Source of the DNA: Blastomyces gilchristii SLH14081
Taxonomy: Eukaryota > Ascomycota > Eurotiomycetes > Onygenales > Ajellomycetaceae
DNA length: 64,000 nt
Direction of reading: 5' to 3'
Assembly: GCF_000003855.2 (NCBI RefSeq)
Contig: NW_003101678.1
Coordinates: 186,001-250,000, forward strand
The notes under the pieces are model-generated. The model had not been told where the DNA came from. It made no database searches and saw only the letters and a program-made list of their open reading frames with translations. How positions within the stretch are numbered: position 1 is the stretch's first letter; the number at the start of each line of letters is the position of its first letter. This document shows, one piece after another, positions 48,361 through 60,841 of this stretch. The translations under genes and the position numbers were made by a program.

Positions 48361-49078
48361 ACAGAAAAAAAAATTAATGCTATAAATAGAGAAAAGAAAG
48401 ATAATAGAAATAGAGAATTGTGAAAAGATTATAAGCAGCAGATATCTTCAGTAGAAGGTAATTCAGTAGAAGATAATTCAGTAGAAGATAATTCAATAAA
48501 AGATAATTCAGTAGAAATACAGCAGCAGATAAGAAGAATAAAGAAGAAGACAGAAAACTGTGAGAAGAGAACAAGATATCTGCAATCATCATCCTCACTG
48601 TTTTCATCACTGAGTGTTTGCATCACATAGACTTGGCAGAAATTGAGAAGATATAATGAAAGATGAGGTTGAAGTGACTGGTGGAGAGACTAGGGGGTGA
48701 TTGCAGGTGAGGATGGTGAGGTCGCAGGTGAGGCAGGCAGGGCTGAGTGAGCAGGAGGCAAAGCAGCGCGGGCTCAGGCACTAATCCGGAATCAATGAGT
48801 CCGAGTGTACGGAAAACTACCAATATAGAGACATGTACATGTACAAACAGCTTGTCACCCGCCTAATATATGCTCCGCCTATCAAATTCAACAGAAATGC
48901 CAAAATGAGAGAAATTTACCGCGAATGAACGCTGTGTATAAGTATAAGATCGAATATACTTGCACCGGTATATATCTATATCTGTAATCATCGTTAAGCC
49001 CGGTAATATGATACCATGTATCACGGACTGCGAACTGGGTAAAATGCAGATTGACTCAAATTCACCACATTAACTTGA
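48361..49078. other. Intergenic DNA downstream of the GH81 gene
   Basis: Contains a 15-bp tandem repeat at 48447-48520 and a G-rich stretch at 48,675-48,780 (GGTGAGG units). Short open frames on the minus strand (48380-48610, 48429-48626, 48623-48823) are repeat-driven or without recognisable domains. The last 250 bp would hold the GH81 3' UTR. Confidence 0.5.
48447..48520. repeat. 15-bp tandem repeat, about five copies
   Basis: Unit TTCAGTAGAAGATAA repeats at 48447, 48462, 48477, 48492 and, partially, 48507. The fourth unit reads TTCAATAAAAGATAA, two G-to-A changes. Confidence 0.9.
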
Positions 49079-52000
49079 TTAATGTGGACCGCCTCCCAAA
49101 CCTAGAAATAGACGTTAGCTATGAACCTTAAAGAACGGTAGGTATTTCAACCCAGGAGAAACACTCGGTTTAGAACGTACCTGCTGCGTATGCGAGATAC
49201 CACGTTCGAGAAGCTCCCCCGTCAATCTTCCCGAGATCAAAGGGTTCCTGCGCGAAGAAATTCCACGAGGCGTCCGGATCAATGAGAGCCAAATTAGAGT
49301 ATAAGACACCTTGCCAACCACCCTGAACTTTGCTTGCGGGTGTAGAGGCCCTATCTGAGAACATGGCGTCCCATTCCTCTCTCACAAAATCCTTATGGCG
49401 GGTGTAGGCCGAACTCGGAATGATGGGAAGCATATGAATTCTAAATATCGTAAGCGCCCGCGATTCAAACATGAGCTGTATTTGTTACTGTACTCACCCT
49501 TGGATGTATTCGAGATTAGGGCCAAAATATGTCGTATGATCGGCCTTGTTCTCAAAAAGCTATGGTCTATTAGGATTCAAATATGAATATTAGGGCAAAG
49601 GGGTTTTATAAGTAAATACTGACAATTCCAGTGACTTTATTGCCGATGAAATTCGGTGGTTGATTGACGTTATCGGACTTCATCAAGAAATAATTGTTTA
49701 ACGAGCGTGCAAGAATGGCCAGCATCATATTGCCACGGGCTTCCATACTTGGGTCCTTGACAACCTTGCCCCACATCTTGACGGCGTATGCGAACATAGT
49801 ATCCTCTGAGGTAGACTCTTGATCTTTCCCATCAATAGACTCAAATAGGCCTTTGGCCCAGGAATGCCCATTATACCAGTCAAATCCTCTGGAAAACGGA
49901 AACAATGGATCGTCTGACACTGAATTGGCAGCATCGCGGACGAGGGCATTTACCCAGGCCTTATTCGCATCTATCCAGGACGGATCAAGGCTCCCAATTA
50001 TGGCAGCAGAGAGGATAAAATAACCGTAGTGGAAATGATGGTCGTTATAAAAAGTATTTCCAAAATCGAGCCCCGGGTCTCCAGTCTCGTAAGTCCCAGA
50101 AGAGACAATCCCCTTCCACACATTATCATAAACAAGCGGCCATTGCTGTTCGTTATTAACAAACGTTGCGAAAGCGTCCTTCAACGTGTCAAAGGCGGAT
50201 TCCGAGAGAGGGACATCCTGTGCTAATTCGCGGACAGCATACACCACCATAGCAAACTTCCCAAAAGCCTTCCCGCTAAAGTACATACTATTCAGGTTCG
50301 TTTGCTGATGTATGTCTTGGGAGAGCTCATTTGGAGCTATATCTTTAACCATTTGCTTCGCAGGCCTTGAGAGGGTAGCGCTAGTTCCAGCCGGGTTCCA
50401 GGGGGCAAATCCCATGTCTATAGGAAGATCAGTCTCGACCATAGTCCATAAATCTGCTACAACAGCCGTAGCTATTCCCTTGGTGGTCGTTCGCAGAACC
50501 AGATCTACCTTCCTGCCTTGGGTTTCACTGTCAAAGGATTGAACGTGGTGAGGCAAGGCGAACATTAACAACGGGGTGCTGTCAACATCCTTCCCACCCT
50601 TCTCCCAGGCTAACCTGTAAGTCCCAGTCGCGTCTTGGGCGACGACAGAACCTGTGATATTGCCTGCCACAGGATACACCCCCGCAGACCCATCAAAAAT
50701 CGTCTCCCCTGGCCCGCCATTGGGATTTTTGGCAACCTGGATCGTACCGCTGAATCCAGCTGGTCCATTGATAAGGCCGTTGTTTTCCAACTTCAGTCTT
50801 GGATCAGCACCGTCTGCTGGCGTTACGTATATCAACCAATTTGTGTTATCCTCCAAAATGACCTTATATTTAAATATACCTAGTTTTGGAGAAGGTGCAG
50901 ATTCAAGTTGGCGGAAAAACACGCTACTTTGAATCGCGGGCTGTAAGTCCTTGTAGACACCAGTCACATATCCCATGCCTTGAACCAGAGGGAAAGTAAT
51001 GTTAGAGTCTGAGTCACGGTTGGGGCGGAGAATAATTTCTGCCGAGAACGCCAGAGGTTTCGAAACAGTTAAAACGGTAGAGCTTCCTATTTCAGCTGCA
51101 GACAAAATCATGGATTGAATTCCAATTGGATTAATATAGAATTGGACGGGTTCACCAGGAATCTTTGGGTTTTTGGGGCCAAAGGCGAGCTGATTGGCTT
51201 CCGTATGGGATATAGTGAGGCCGTAACTTTTTACAGAACCAGTTCCCTTAGCCCACCCGACTGCGTACGGTTGGACAAACCCGTAGTTTGCCTGGGAACC
51301 AATGAAGAAGTTTGCATAAAACTTGTTCGTAGATACTGGCCCTGGCGTATCTGACTGTAAATGAATATTAATATGAATTCAAAATTGAAGGTACGCTGCA
51401 CAACTTACGATATTATCCCGTTTAAGAGGATGATCATCTCTTGAAGGAATATTCTGCGGGATTTGATCCCTGCTAATCGGCTCGAATATGTTCTGGCCTG
51501 ACATTGAGGGCGGTTTAGGGGAGGGTGTCGCTGTTGGCGTTGAGGAACTCGGGGAAGGTACAATTGGCGCAAGAGTACTTGATTTTGAGCTTGTTATCGG
51601 GTATGGCGGGGAGCAGCCAGCGGTAGAAGACTCCAGGAATGGGGGAGGTGGAGGTATTGTTATACCGATCGAAATATCTGAGTTCAAAGAAGCTGTGCTC
51701 GGGGAAAGGAGCCAATTTGCGATCCGAGTCTCTTCCACGTGAGGAAGGCCTGGACACAGATGTCCTTTGTAATAGCAATTTGAGTTGGACGAGAGAACTG
51801 CAGATGGGACGCTATCTAGGTGCGGAACGCCTGGATGAAGCAGTCCAATATGGTCTTCAAACACGATGTAAGAGATATCTGTTGGAAAAGGTTGGCTGTA
51901 TGAGCGAACGTCACTTTCCATTTGGGTGAAATATATCTAAGGGTCAAAGTCAATAGGTGTATATTCCAAGAGAATGTTGACAGTGGGGAAAAAAAAAAAA

Positions 52001-52218
52001 AAAAAAAAAAAAAGATTACCCACCCCGGTAGTATCGCCGTGTGCTGCTACAGTTGCTGTTGGTACCTGAGTTATGGGGGAAAAGGAGAGGTTGTCAGCTT
52101 GGTCGACATCCACAACACATTGATAATTCGACCGACAAGGAAGAGCATGGGCTGCAGGGAAGTGCAGCATGGCCATTATCAAGATGGCCACAAGCCATAG
52201 TGGCATGGAGGGTGTCAT
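49079..52218 (-). CDS. eng1: Secreted endo-1,3-beta-glucanase, glycoside hydrolase family 81
   Basis: GH81 enzymes cut internal bonds of beta-1,3-glucan in the fungal wall, in cell separation and remodelling; the Histoplasma Eng1 protein of this family trims exposed glucan. Six exons by splice-site reading: 52218-52024, 51936-51409, 51354-49624, 49559-49498, 49440-49181, 49101-49079; phases agree and give 932 residues. A signal peptide MTPSMPLWLVAILIMAMLHF ends near AAHA (residue 25). A Ser/Pro/Thr-rich linker lies at about 130-220. The GH81 sandwich starts near 245, the catalytic DFGNTFYNDHHFHYGY is near 670 and GKDQESTSED near 750. The C-terminus is YAAGLGGGPH. The start was chosen for its signal peptide; a Met four codons later is possible. 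Intron 1 (donor GTGGGT) contains a 25-base T run. The gene is the first beyond the transposon block. Confidence 0.9.
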
Positions 52219-52760
52219 CTTCCGACGACACAGACTCAATGGAGGAAAGCCAGTATGGTTTGAGGCCCTGGGGAAAGCTCTGACACAGCCAATGGTTTTG
52301 GGCCCGGACAAGAACGAGTTAGGATTGGGTGATATAGGGAACGAATGTTGTTATCATGGAGGACTCCGGGCAAAGTAGACCTGAGACAACCAGAACACAC
52401 AACAGTGAACCTCCTCCGTAGCCACTCCAAGTAGCAATCATCAGATTGTTGTCCGATGTGCAGGTGGGTGGTAGAGAGCGGAACAGCCTCAAACGAGAAA
52501 AGGGCTGGACAACAGACAAAAACGAAGGACGCAAAGAGGGTGGGACAAGACAGAAGGGAATTGGAGGAAACGAGGGTGAAGATGAGGAAAAGGAGAGAGA
52601 TGAAGAAAAAAAAAAAAGAAACAAAGAAAACAAAGCGAGCGACAGAAAGAGGCTCAAGGGCGGAAGGCGAGAACGAGGCCTTGCTATTTATTATTGACAA
52701 ATGTATGTACACACACTAATAATGTAGTTTAGTTAGTGATGATGTACGCCATCCGCTGCG
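52219..52760 (-). promoter_or_regulatory. Probable promoter/5' UTR of the GH81 gene
   Basis: On the gene strand 52,690-52,500 is a long pyrimidine-rich (CT) stretch, including a run of 10-11 T near 52,605. Such tracts commonly mark the core promoter and transcription start in ascomycetes. An AT-rich AATAATAAATAG lies just upstream near 52,690. Transcription start is not determined. Confidence 0.4.
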
Positions 52761-55679
52761 AGGAAGGCGGAAGGCGGGAAGGCGGGAAGGCCCGCGCCGC
52801 GAGCATTTTCCGCTGCGATGAGAAAAAAGCAAATACAGACAGGCTTAAAAACAGCTGAGGAAAATGAAAAAAAATAAAATAAAATAAAATAAAATAAAAA
52901 ATAAAATAAAAAATTCAACAGCATAAGCTGTAGAGACACAGTACGGAGGAAGAATAGCGAACTGCCCCGCGGGCCTTGATATATGACGGTGTGTCATGAT
53001 AAATGGCCATTTGTCAAAATGCCAGAGCGGCGGGTGCAAAAGAAATGAAATGAGCCTAATTGTCAACGGAAAGGAGAAAGGAGTCGCTCACCTTTCAACA
53101 CTCATCAATCACCAAGTTTACACCAGAGCAGAATCAGCTAAATATGTGGTGTAGGCTAGCTAGTATGATGATACATCGGGGATATCCAGCCTGCTTTATA
53201 TATTCCCTCGTCGATATCAACTGGGGAGGGGTCATTCACCACGAGGCAGGCATGATGAAATCACAAAAGGAAGCATATATATATCAAGCATCCATTCGAC
53301 AATCATCATTCGTGGCGAGTGATGTTGAAACCAAGGTCCTCCCTGCCCTGTGGCCATATGGTTAATCAGTTAATGTGGGCCGGAGACCAACTAAAAAATT
53401 AAAGCGGAGGATCGATCATCTTTCTCGGGTTTCTTTCTGACGAGATTATCAGCTGGCTGGGGGTTGGAGATCAGATAAACAGTTAGTTAATAGCTATATT
53501 TCCCCGTATATAATAAAAAGAAAGGTGAGGCTGAGGGTTGTTGTCGAACTGAGCATATTGCCACTGTTGGTGTAACTATTTAACTGATGCTGTATGCTGT
53601 ACATCACTACATACATAAGTTAAATTATCAGATATGATATCATTTGTCTAGTTACACACGCAAAACTTTGGATAGCAGGAATAACAAAAGAGTTGCTGCA
53701 TCTACATGTTCGTTCATACTGGCTATCCGGTGACCAATCTTGATTTTCCCGTTTTCAACTATTTAAATACGCAGTAGTTAACCATTTTGTAACCAACCAA
53801 CTCAAAGCTTAACTACTTACTCCGTAGTTTACGCAGTACCTGGACTCAGGTCCCCCCCAACTCTAACAGAACACCTGCCGCAAATGTGATATTGTGATAT
53901 CGGGGATGCAGAACAACAACCAGATCATGACCACATCCAACTGATCCAACCCTCCAAGGATCCTTACATTATGACACCCTCTCCCCCAGAATCAAATCGC
54001 ATACCCCTCCCTCCCTTCTCAGCCACTCCCTGATGCGCACTGGACTGTTCTCTGCTCTGCTCTGCTCTGCTTACAGTGTTGGCCCGCCGTTGGCCCGACG
54101 ACCGGATCTTATGTTTTTTTCATTGTAGAGGCTTAATTCCACATAATACTGATTTTATAGTCACACATCAATTACATTAGTCCTAATGTAGTTAGTATAT
54201 TACTGTATATGGTTTAGTCAGTCTTGGCTTTCAGACTATGAGCTCCACCCCACAGATCTCTCAACATACTGCGTACGTAAGTATAATTCTGTAGAATCTC
54301 CTCAGATAGAGCCCTCTCCTGCTCTGGGTATAGAGATCCTCAGATAATATAGATATAGGTGTATAGAGTCTCCTGAGTATAGAGACTCTCTGAGTAGAGG
54401 TCTCCTGTGTATAGAGCCCCTGGATATAGAGCGGCCCCCTGGTATAGAGACTTCTGAGCACAGAGATGGATGAGAGAGTACAGAGTAAATCAACCTCCAA
54501 TGAGGAGATCTTGATTGCTAATACAATCAGTATCATTAATTTGTCACTATAGACTGCCATAGACAAGGTTGTTTTTTTGAAACAAACCAGCCACCAACCG
54601 ACCATGAATCGACATCCAACCATTCCATCCCATCCATATCCAAGGAATCCGTTGTAAGGCAGCATCCCTTGTACGGAACCCGGGGTTATAGTTGAACCAA
54701 GTTCAAGAGCTACTCCGATGCACAACACACAGCTCTGCATACTGCACATATCTATCCATTGCATATCTGTCCCAGCAGTCCCAGCTGATATCATCACCAT
54801 ACACACTCGAAAAACATAGATGGGATGTGGTAGATTGATAATAACCCAGGTTGTGCCAAGCAGGTTTGGGGCAAAATATATATATATATACACATATAAA
54901 ATCAAGTGGAAGATTTTTTTCCCCTTTCCGGCTTAAAGCCTTCTACCCGTGGAATTACTAAAAACTCAAAGGCGCTTGCTACCCTCTCGTTGCCCTCTCT
55001 CTACCACGGTTCCCCACTCTTACCTTTCCCAAGATTCACAAGTACAATTACCAACGTCCGGAGGCTATATCAGGGGTATGTGTTCCGTTGTTTGGGCCGA
55101 TGCGCAAGGCAGGTGTTACGGTTAGGTTGCAGTAAACCAGTGAATCTCAATTTTACCCCTTCGCCGAAAGGAGTGAGTAGAAAGTATGTAGTAATACCGT
55201 ACGTACTACGGGGTGAAAGAGAAGTGTACTCCCATTTCATTAAAACGGGAATGACAAAACATACCATGTGAGCTTTTTTTTTTCTTTTTTTTTTTTTCTT
55301 TTTTTCCCTGCCATCTCTGGAAGTTAGTGCCATCGGGGCTTGCGTTGAGGAAGAAGAGGAGGGGGGGTTGGGGAATGGGAATGAAAGGCATATCGAAAGG
55401 ATATCGCGATTTATGTCGTTACTAAATATTCCCATCATATTTATTTCTTTTCTCTTTCCCCTGTGCACATAAGTAGCATGGACATTCTCATCGGCGGATA
55501 TGCCAAGTAGAAATGAAAATACTATGTAAGAAAAAAGACCACTCCTTCCTACAAATAGACAACGATGTATATAACAGGTGGCAGATTCTCTATTTCAACA
55601 CCAACCAAAAGAAGAAGATAAAATAAAATAAAATCCACATAAACTTTATAAAACTCATTCGCAGCACTGTAGCCACAGA
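52761..55679. other. Gene-poor spacer with simple repeats
   Basis: No gene with recognisable domains. It holds GGCGGGAA-type repeats at 52,763-52,795, an (AAAAT)n tract at 52,868-52,912, (TCTGC)n at 54,050-54,071, a degenerate minisatellite at 54,300-54,480, (AT)n at 54,877-54,890 and a T-rich tract at 55,266-55,306. Frames of 101 codons (53060-53365) and 121 codons (54906-55271) on the plus strand look accidental. The last roughly 200 bp probably include the UTP14 3' UTR. Confidence 0.5.
54300..54480. repeat. Degenerate minisatellite built on TATAGAG-CTCCTGAG
   Basis: TATAGAG recurs at least six times at spacings of roughly 17-25 bp, each followed by variants of CTCCTGAGT or CCCCTGG. This produces repetitive minus-strand readings of the LYTQ / LYTRG kind, with no support as a protein. 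Confidence 0.75.
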
Positions 55680-58600
55680 TCACAACAGCGGTTTCTGCAA
55701 CGGCTTGATAACACCCTGCTTGAGCATGACGCGCGGTTTCGTGGCGTTCTGGAACGTTTCCTTGGTCGTCCATTCGGGGCCGATGGGTAGCCGGAGGGAA
55801 CGTTCGTACTGCTGCCTTGATTCGAAGGGGTGGGGTAATTGGGAGGCGAGATATTTGGTATTCTGTTGTTTGGTATTGTTAGTAATTGTAGCAAACCAGC
55901 CAGCCAGCCATATTTCACATATTTCACATATTTCCAGAAAAGCTAAAACAAATAGTCCGCATATGCTGTTTACATACCTTCTTCACCCGCTTCTCATTAA
56001 CAATAACCCGATCAAGCTTCGCATCCTTGCGTTTCTCAGCCTTGACGCCCTCCTCCGTCACGAAGGAGCGTCTCGCCTTCGCCTGCTTCTTCTCGCGTTT
56101 CGTCAGTCCCGCCCCGGCCCACGATCCCCATCCGGGCAGTGTGGTGTCGATGACTTGGTCACCCTCCTCCTCGATTGTTTGCAGTTTCTCCTTGGAAAAG
56201 TCGACCAGCACTTCGTCACCTGCGAAGGCTTTCTTGACGAGGTCTGCATTTTTGAGAAGGACGGGTACACGTGTATTATCGTCGTCGTCATCTTCATCTT
56301 CGCTGCCCGCGGTACCAGCAGAAGGGGCAGTTTTGCCGTGTGATTTGACGGCTACTTGCTTTTTGGCCGATTTGCCTCGTTTGGGTTCTGCTGACAAGAG
56401 GGACTGAGAAGGACCGCTTTCAACAGCATCATTGCCGATCAAGTTAATGTCAGCTGCTCCGTCGGATGAGTCATTTTGCTTCTTTGAATTCCTCTTGGGC
56501 TGCGCGAGCCATGGATTGTCGACATCAGCATCATTATCTTTAGTTGCGCGGCCATTGGTTTGATTAGATTGCTTCTTAGGGGGACGCGAGTTGCGTGTCG
56601 TAGACTTAGGCGCACGGTTGTTGTCGTCTACTTTAATCTCAACTTCTCCATCAGACTCCATTGCGCGCACTTTCTCGTCCGTTTCTGAATCTGGCTCCTC
56701 AAATTCCTGTCGTTGAGGAGCTGTAACAGCAGGTTTATTGGTGGTGGCATTTTGGCCGAATTTCTGACGGCCCATCTCTGCCATATCATTATCAGACTGT
56801 GAATCATCCCCATTGCCCATCTCGCGGCGGAGCTTTTTGATTTCAGCATCGTTCTGAGCCTTCCGCGCAGCTTCAGCATTCCGCATAAATTTCATGGACA
56901 GTAAAGCTGCATGTGGCCCCGTCATCGGCTCTTCTGTGGCATTTCCGTTTTGGTCGAGCTCGTTGAGTTTCTTCTTAAGACGTTCTGTCTCAGCGTCTGA
57001 CCCAAACCCATCCTCAGCGGCATCATCGTCGCTCTCAGATTCTTCACTTGACGAGTCTAGATACTCTTCCTGACCCGTAGTAACTCGCTTCCCTTCTATT
57101 CTGCTCTGCAGCTCCTCCTCCCGCCTAGCCAGATCCGCCATTTCCAGTCGTGCTTCGTCATCCCAACCAGTCCTTCCAGTCTGCTTAAGGCTTTTAGCCC
57201 ATTTGCTTTCCCTATGTTTCGCTCCCATTCGAGCTTCCGCTCTCCGGCGGTCAAGCATTTCGCGATCCTCTTCATCGACATCAACTCCTGCAGCGATAAG
57301 AGCTTCCCGCTCTCTAAGATCCATTTTTTCCCGCTCCTTGCGATGAACGCGACGGTAAGATTTACTCTTAATTTTCTTAATCCGCTTAGCCCGCACCTCC
57401 TCGCGGAAAAGTAGCTCTCGAGCCTTTCGTAGCTCCGCGCGACGGGCCTGTATCTCTTCCAAGGGGAGCTTTTTCGCCTGTAACTCTTCAAATTCTTGAA
57501 TTCGAGCCTCCCCAGATTTATCCTTCTCATCCGCTAGGCCACTCTCCACAAGGATATTTTGAATAGTGCTCTCAAGGTCATTCAGTGGTTTTGCATCAGT
57601 AATGGATGACTGCTGTATGGCGTTCGGTTCTGGAAGGGGGAATGACAGATGGTCAGCTCTTCGGTTGGCTTTAACGGTTTCGATCCATCGATCAAGGGTC
57701 TCTTTGCTCTTCTCGTAGGCTGCCGCACGGTCGATACGATCCTGCTGGCGTTTAGCAAGAGGCGCTTGCAGTTTTCCGGGTATTCCGGCTTTGCTCTTCT
57801 TCGTTGAGGCAACGGCGTCCAGATGTTTCAGCGACCCTTTCATGCGAGAGTCGGAAATGGTTGGTATAAGATCGGCAACAGTAAGCTTCCTGGTGGGCGT
57901 GAGACCGAACTCCGTAGGTTGGGCGCCATGAGTGATGGCCCGATGCTTCAGCTTCGATTGACCGTCGTCGGACTGTCCATTTTCCATAGATTTGACGAAC
58001 TTCTGTAATTTTGACAAGCCACGCTCGTTCAAATCGTCTTCGTCGGAAAACGATAGCCCAGACGCATCGCTCGCATCGTCTCTAGAGTCGTCAGAGTCAT
58101 CCTCTTCCCCCTCACCCTCGCTGCCAGTTATATCAATAATATCATCATCGTCTTCTTCTTCTTCTTCTTCTTCCGTAATCTTAGACTTAGAATTCGCTTT
58201 GGATTTCTTAGTTTTCGCTTTCGTGTCTGATTCCGACTCCTCTGCATTCATATCCCAGGCCGTAGCAAGATCCACCGCGTCTTCCCCAAGATCATCGTCA
58301 TCATCCAGCTCTTCCCCATCACCTTCTGATAAATCGAAGTCGTCGGTATCCCGTTTTCTCAGAGTAGACTTCGCCTTGGCCTTCGAGTTCCCACCAACCT
58401 TACGCCCATCGAAATTCTCCTCGTCACTCTCACCCATGGCTTCGTCACTGTCGATTTCACTGTCATCATCAGAATCGACCCGACCTAGCTGCCATTCATT
58501 CCCCTCGCTATCACTTCCATAATTATCGTTGGACTCTGAGTCTTCATCGTCGCCCGTCCTCCGTCGCTTGGAAGGTTGAACGTGCGACTCCTCCTCATCG

Positions 58601-58812
58601 TCAAATTTAGAAGTACCACCCCTCTTCCGTTTCGAGCCGTCATCTTCTTCCACCCCGAGGCGATGCTTTCGAATCCCAGAGTTCGAGGGATATTGTTTCT
58701 CCGCAACTGTTAAGGCATCCAGACCGCCCCGTGTATATGGTTTCTTCGTTCCTTTCGGTTTCGAGCGGCGGGGCTCCTCTTTGGACCGGAGCTGGTTAGA
58801 TCGTCTAGCCAT
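55680..58812 (-). CDS. UTP14: Utp14, U3 snoRNP / small-subunit processome protein
   Basis: Utp14 is a nucleolar component of the small-subunit processome. It activates the DEAH helicase Dhr1 and is needed for 18S rRNA maturation. Exon 1 is 58812-55978 and exon 2 is 55862-55680, joined across a 115-bp intron (donor GTATGT, acceptor ACAG) in phase 0, giving 1,005 residues, somewhat longer than yeast Utp14 (899). The N-terminus is basic, then long Asp/Glu/Ser tracts (about 70-260) separated by Lys-rich pieces. The conserved Utp14 region follows, with the KSKSYRR motif near 483. The C-terminus has the family signature KYLASQLPHPFESRQQYERS, then GPEW. The first ATG is in a good position with no upstream in-frame alternative. 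The gene is divergent from MRPL27. Confidence 0.93.
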
Positions 58813-59137
58813 AGCTATGATTAATCCCGCTCCGAGGGAGAAGAGGATAACACGCGGAAAAACAGACGGTGTTGGGAAAAGTGAAATTTATTTGTGATTT
58901 TGGCGTAAATAACTGGGGCATTCGAAATATCCCAAAAGAAAAAAAAGTTTCTCGGTTCCTCAATCGGCGCTAGTCAAGCTTTCTCGCGGAACAGCCAAAG
59001 ACGAGGGCAAGAACACAAACCACCCGCCGAACGGAACACGATATCTCAGCATCCGCGCTATTACGACCGTTTGCGAATTGGAGGCCTATGTTTGGTCATT
59101 CGACCTTGGATGGACCCATTCCCACCTCGTCTTGATC
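58813..59137. promoter_or_regulatory. Shared intergenic region between UTP14 and MRPL27
   Basis: Only about 325 bp separate the two start codons, which point away from each other. The stretch is GC-balanced, with an A-rich run near 58,937 and a T/A-rich ATTTATTTGTGATTTTGG near 58,885. No TATA box is obvious. A bidirectional promoter serving a cytosolic and a mitochondrial ribosome gene is inferred from position only. Confidence 0.5.
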
Positions 59138-59813
59138 ATGTTTAAACCTACAAGAAGCTTGAATGCGCGGCTGCGGTTGACCACCAAGCAAGTCGGCGGA
59201 GGCTATTACAAGGGTAACCGGACGGGCAATGTTGGTTACTTCGGCAGGAAGAAAGGCACATACTTTATCGACTGGCGGAAAGTGCGCACATATGTCGTCC
59301 CAGAGGGACTTGATACATTTAAGGTCTGATTCTATCGTTTGCGCCCACTCCTACCCTACCCCCTCCCCTCCCCTTCATCCCGTCTATTTCTTCCTACTCC
59401 CTACCGATGCGCCAATGCACCAATCTCCTGCTTTGTGCGGCCTCATGATACTTGATTGCTAACTTGAATCCCTTCTTCGCACTGGGTTTCCCCCCCAATA
59501 GCTTACTCCCTTCGTGACGAAACGAATGGAGCCTACCAGAACCCACTACACGCAGACGATAATGATCGGCGACCGGGAAGTGGAGGTGCCACGGGGGATG
59601 AATGGGAAAGACTACCTCGATGACTGGTACGCAAATAACGAGCTGGAGTCTGATGAAATGGAACGGATTCGGCGAGAAGAGGTGTCCGGCCAAGAGGACA
59701 CGGCCATGTCAGACGGACAGCATGCGGAGCAAACAACTTCCGAGCAAAAAACCAATCCAGGCACACACATGGATAATAGCAAGCATCACCCACCAAGCAA
59801 GCAAGACCCATAG
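59138..59813 (+). CDS. MRPL27: Mitochondrial large-subunit ribosomal protein mL41 (MRPL27)
   Basis: A structural protein of the mitochondrial 54S subunit (yeast Mrpl27, mL41 family). Exon 1 is 59138-59323 and exon 2 is 59502-59813, giving 165 residues. Exon 1 has LTTKQVGGGYYKGNRTGNVG and then KGTYFIDWRKVRTYVVPEGL, the core of the family. Exon 2 begins LTPFVTKRMEPTRTHYT and carries GKDYLDDWYANNE, then an acidic, low-complexity tail. I chose the Met at 59138 (MFKPTRSLNARLRL, a basic mitochondrial-type N-terminus). The upstream in-frame Met at 59078 would add 20 residues without that character. The donor AAG/GTCTGA is weak, but the GCTAAC branch site at 59,457 and the acceptor CAATAG are good. 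Confidence 0.9.
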
Positions 59814-60841
59814 ACTCTTATTGTTCGGCTTTAATTGTTGTTTGGCGTCTCTACATCAACCCTCATGCGACTCTCGTTCGCTTCCGTACGATTGACCATT
59901 CGCAGACGGTCCGCTAGTCCCGCTCTTGGGTACTGGGGGGATATTGGGGGTTATTTATTTGGACATTTCACTTGGTCTCGCCCTTCTTTCAGTCAGTCTT
60001 TGCAGATAAGATCCTGGTTTTGTTTGCGTCATGTACAATATCCATTTTACATTGTTCATTTTTCTGTCGTTAGAGGTTTCAGGCGAAATGGGCTACTGGG
60101 TTTATATACATGAAAAATAAGGGAGAAAGTGTTCCATTTCTATTTCCCCATCTCCCTGGGGATATGCTTATGGGGCTCTGTGCACAACTTTGTGCGTTTT
60201 TGATTGAAAAGATTTCAAGGTATCAGTCTCTATTATAGTCGCGAGGATTTTGGCTGGTATGCCTTTTACGTACTTACTGTAGGCAAACAATATCAGTATA
60301 AACTGGAAAATGAGCATGTATAAAAATCTATCGACAGTTTGAGTTGCAATGGGGATGGATTTACAGCCTGGCAAACGAAAATCTACGTTCTGGAACTGTA
60401 CTCCTTCGAGGACTACCAAGATAATTTTTCCTTTACAACAAATCTATATCATAGAAGTTCACTATCACTATGTTCTCCTACCAATACATTGCGTTGTATA
60501 CATTTCAGAGGGTGACATATGTGTTGTTGTCAGCAAATGCAGATTAAATATGCACGATTTAGGCCGATGACGTTTCCGACCAACACACTAAATACCTTCA
60601 ACATCCGAGATTCTCGAATTTGCAACCCCATCGCCGCGAGACCAACGCCACCACAAATATTTCCGTTTTCTTTATGAGCATGAACATGTCCAGCTAAGGC
60701 CCAACTCTCTGAAGCATGGGTCACTTTTGCCGCATGGTCCTGCGCTATTCCCCGCCACCACTCAGCATCTAAATATATTCCTCTCGACTAGGTTTCCTGC
60801 TCTCCCCTCTCCTCCCCTCTACAACAGCTTTCACAACAACC
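59814..60841. other. Intergenic: MRPL27 3' UTR and HUL5 promoter region
   Basis: About 1 kb without a recognisable gene. Short open frames on both strands (60168-60419, 60349-60570, 60727-61107) show no family features. A pyrimidine-rich run (60,780-60,835, CTCCCCTCTCCTCCCCTC) just before the HUL5 start is typical of fungal promoters or 5' UTRs. Confidence 0.5.

Noticed and set aside
48380..48823. Minus-strand frames with LLLNY/STEL repeats and a Pro/His-rich frame
   Set aside because: Generated by the 15-bp tandem repeat and a G-rich low-complexity stretch.
53060..53365. 101-codon plus-strand open frame
   Set aside because: No family resemblance and no supporting context; likely chance in GC-balanced DNA.
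54261..54905. 214-codon minus-strand frame
   Set aside because: Much of it is the 54.3-kb minisatellite read as repeating LYTQ-like units; the rest has no recognisable motif.
54906..55271. 121-codon plus-strand open frame
   Set aside because: No recognisable domain, it sits among simple repeats, and I see no splice or promoter support. It could be a lineage-specific gene, but the evidence is too weak to annotate.
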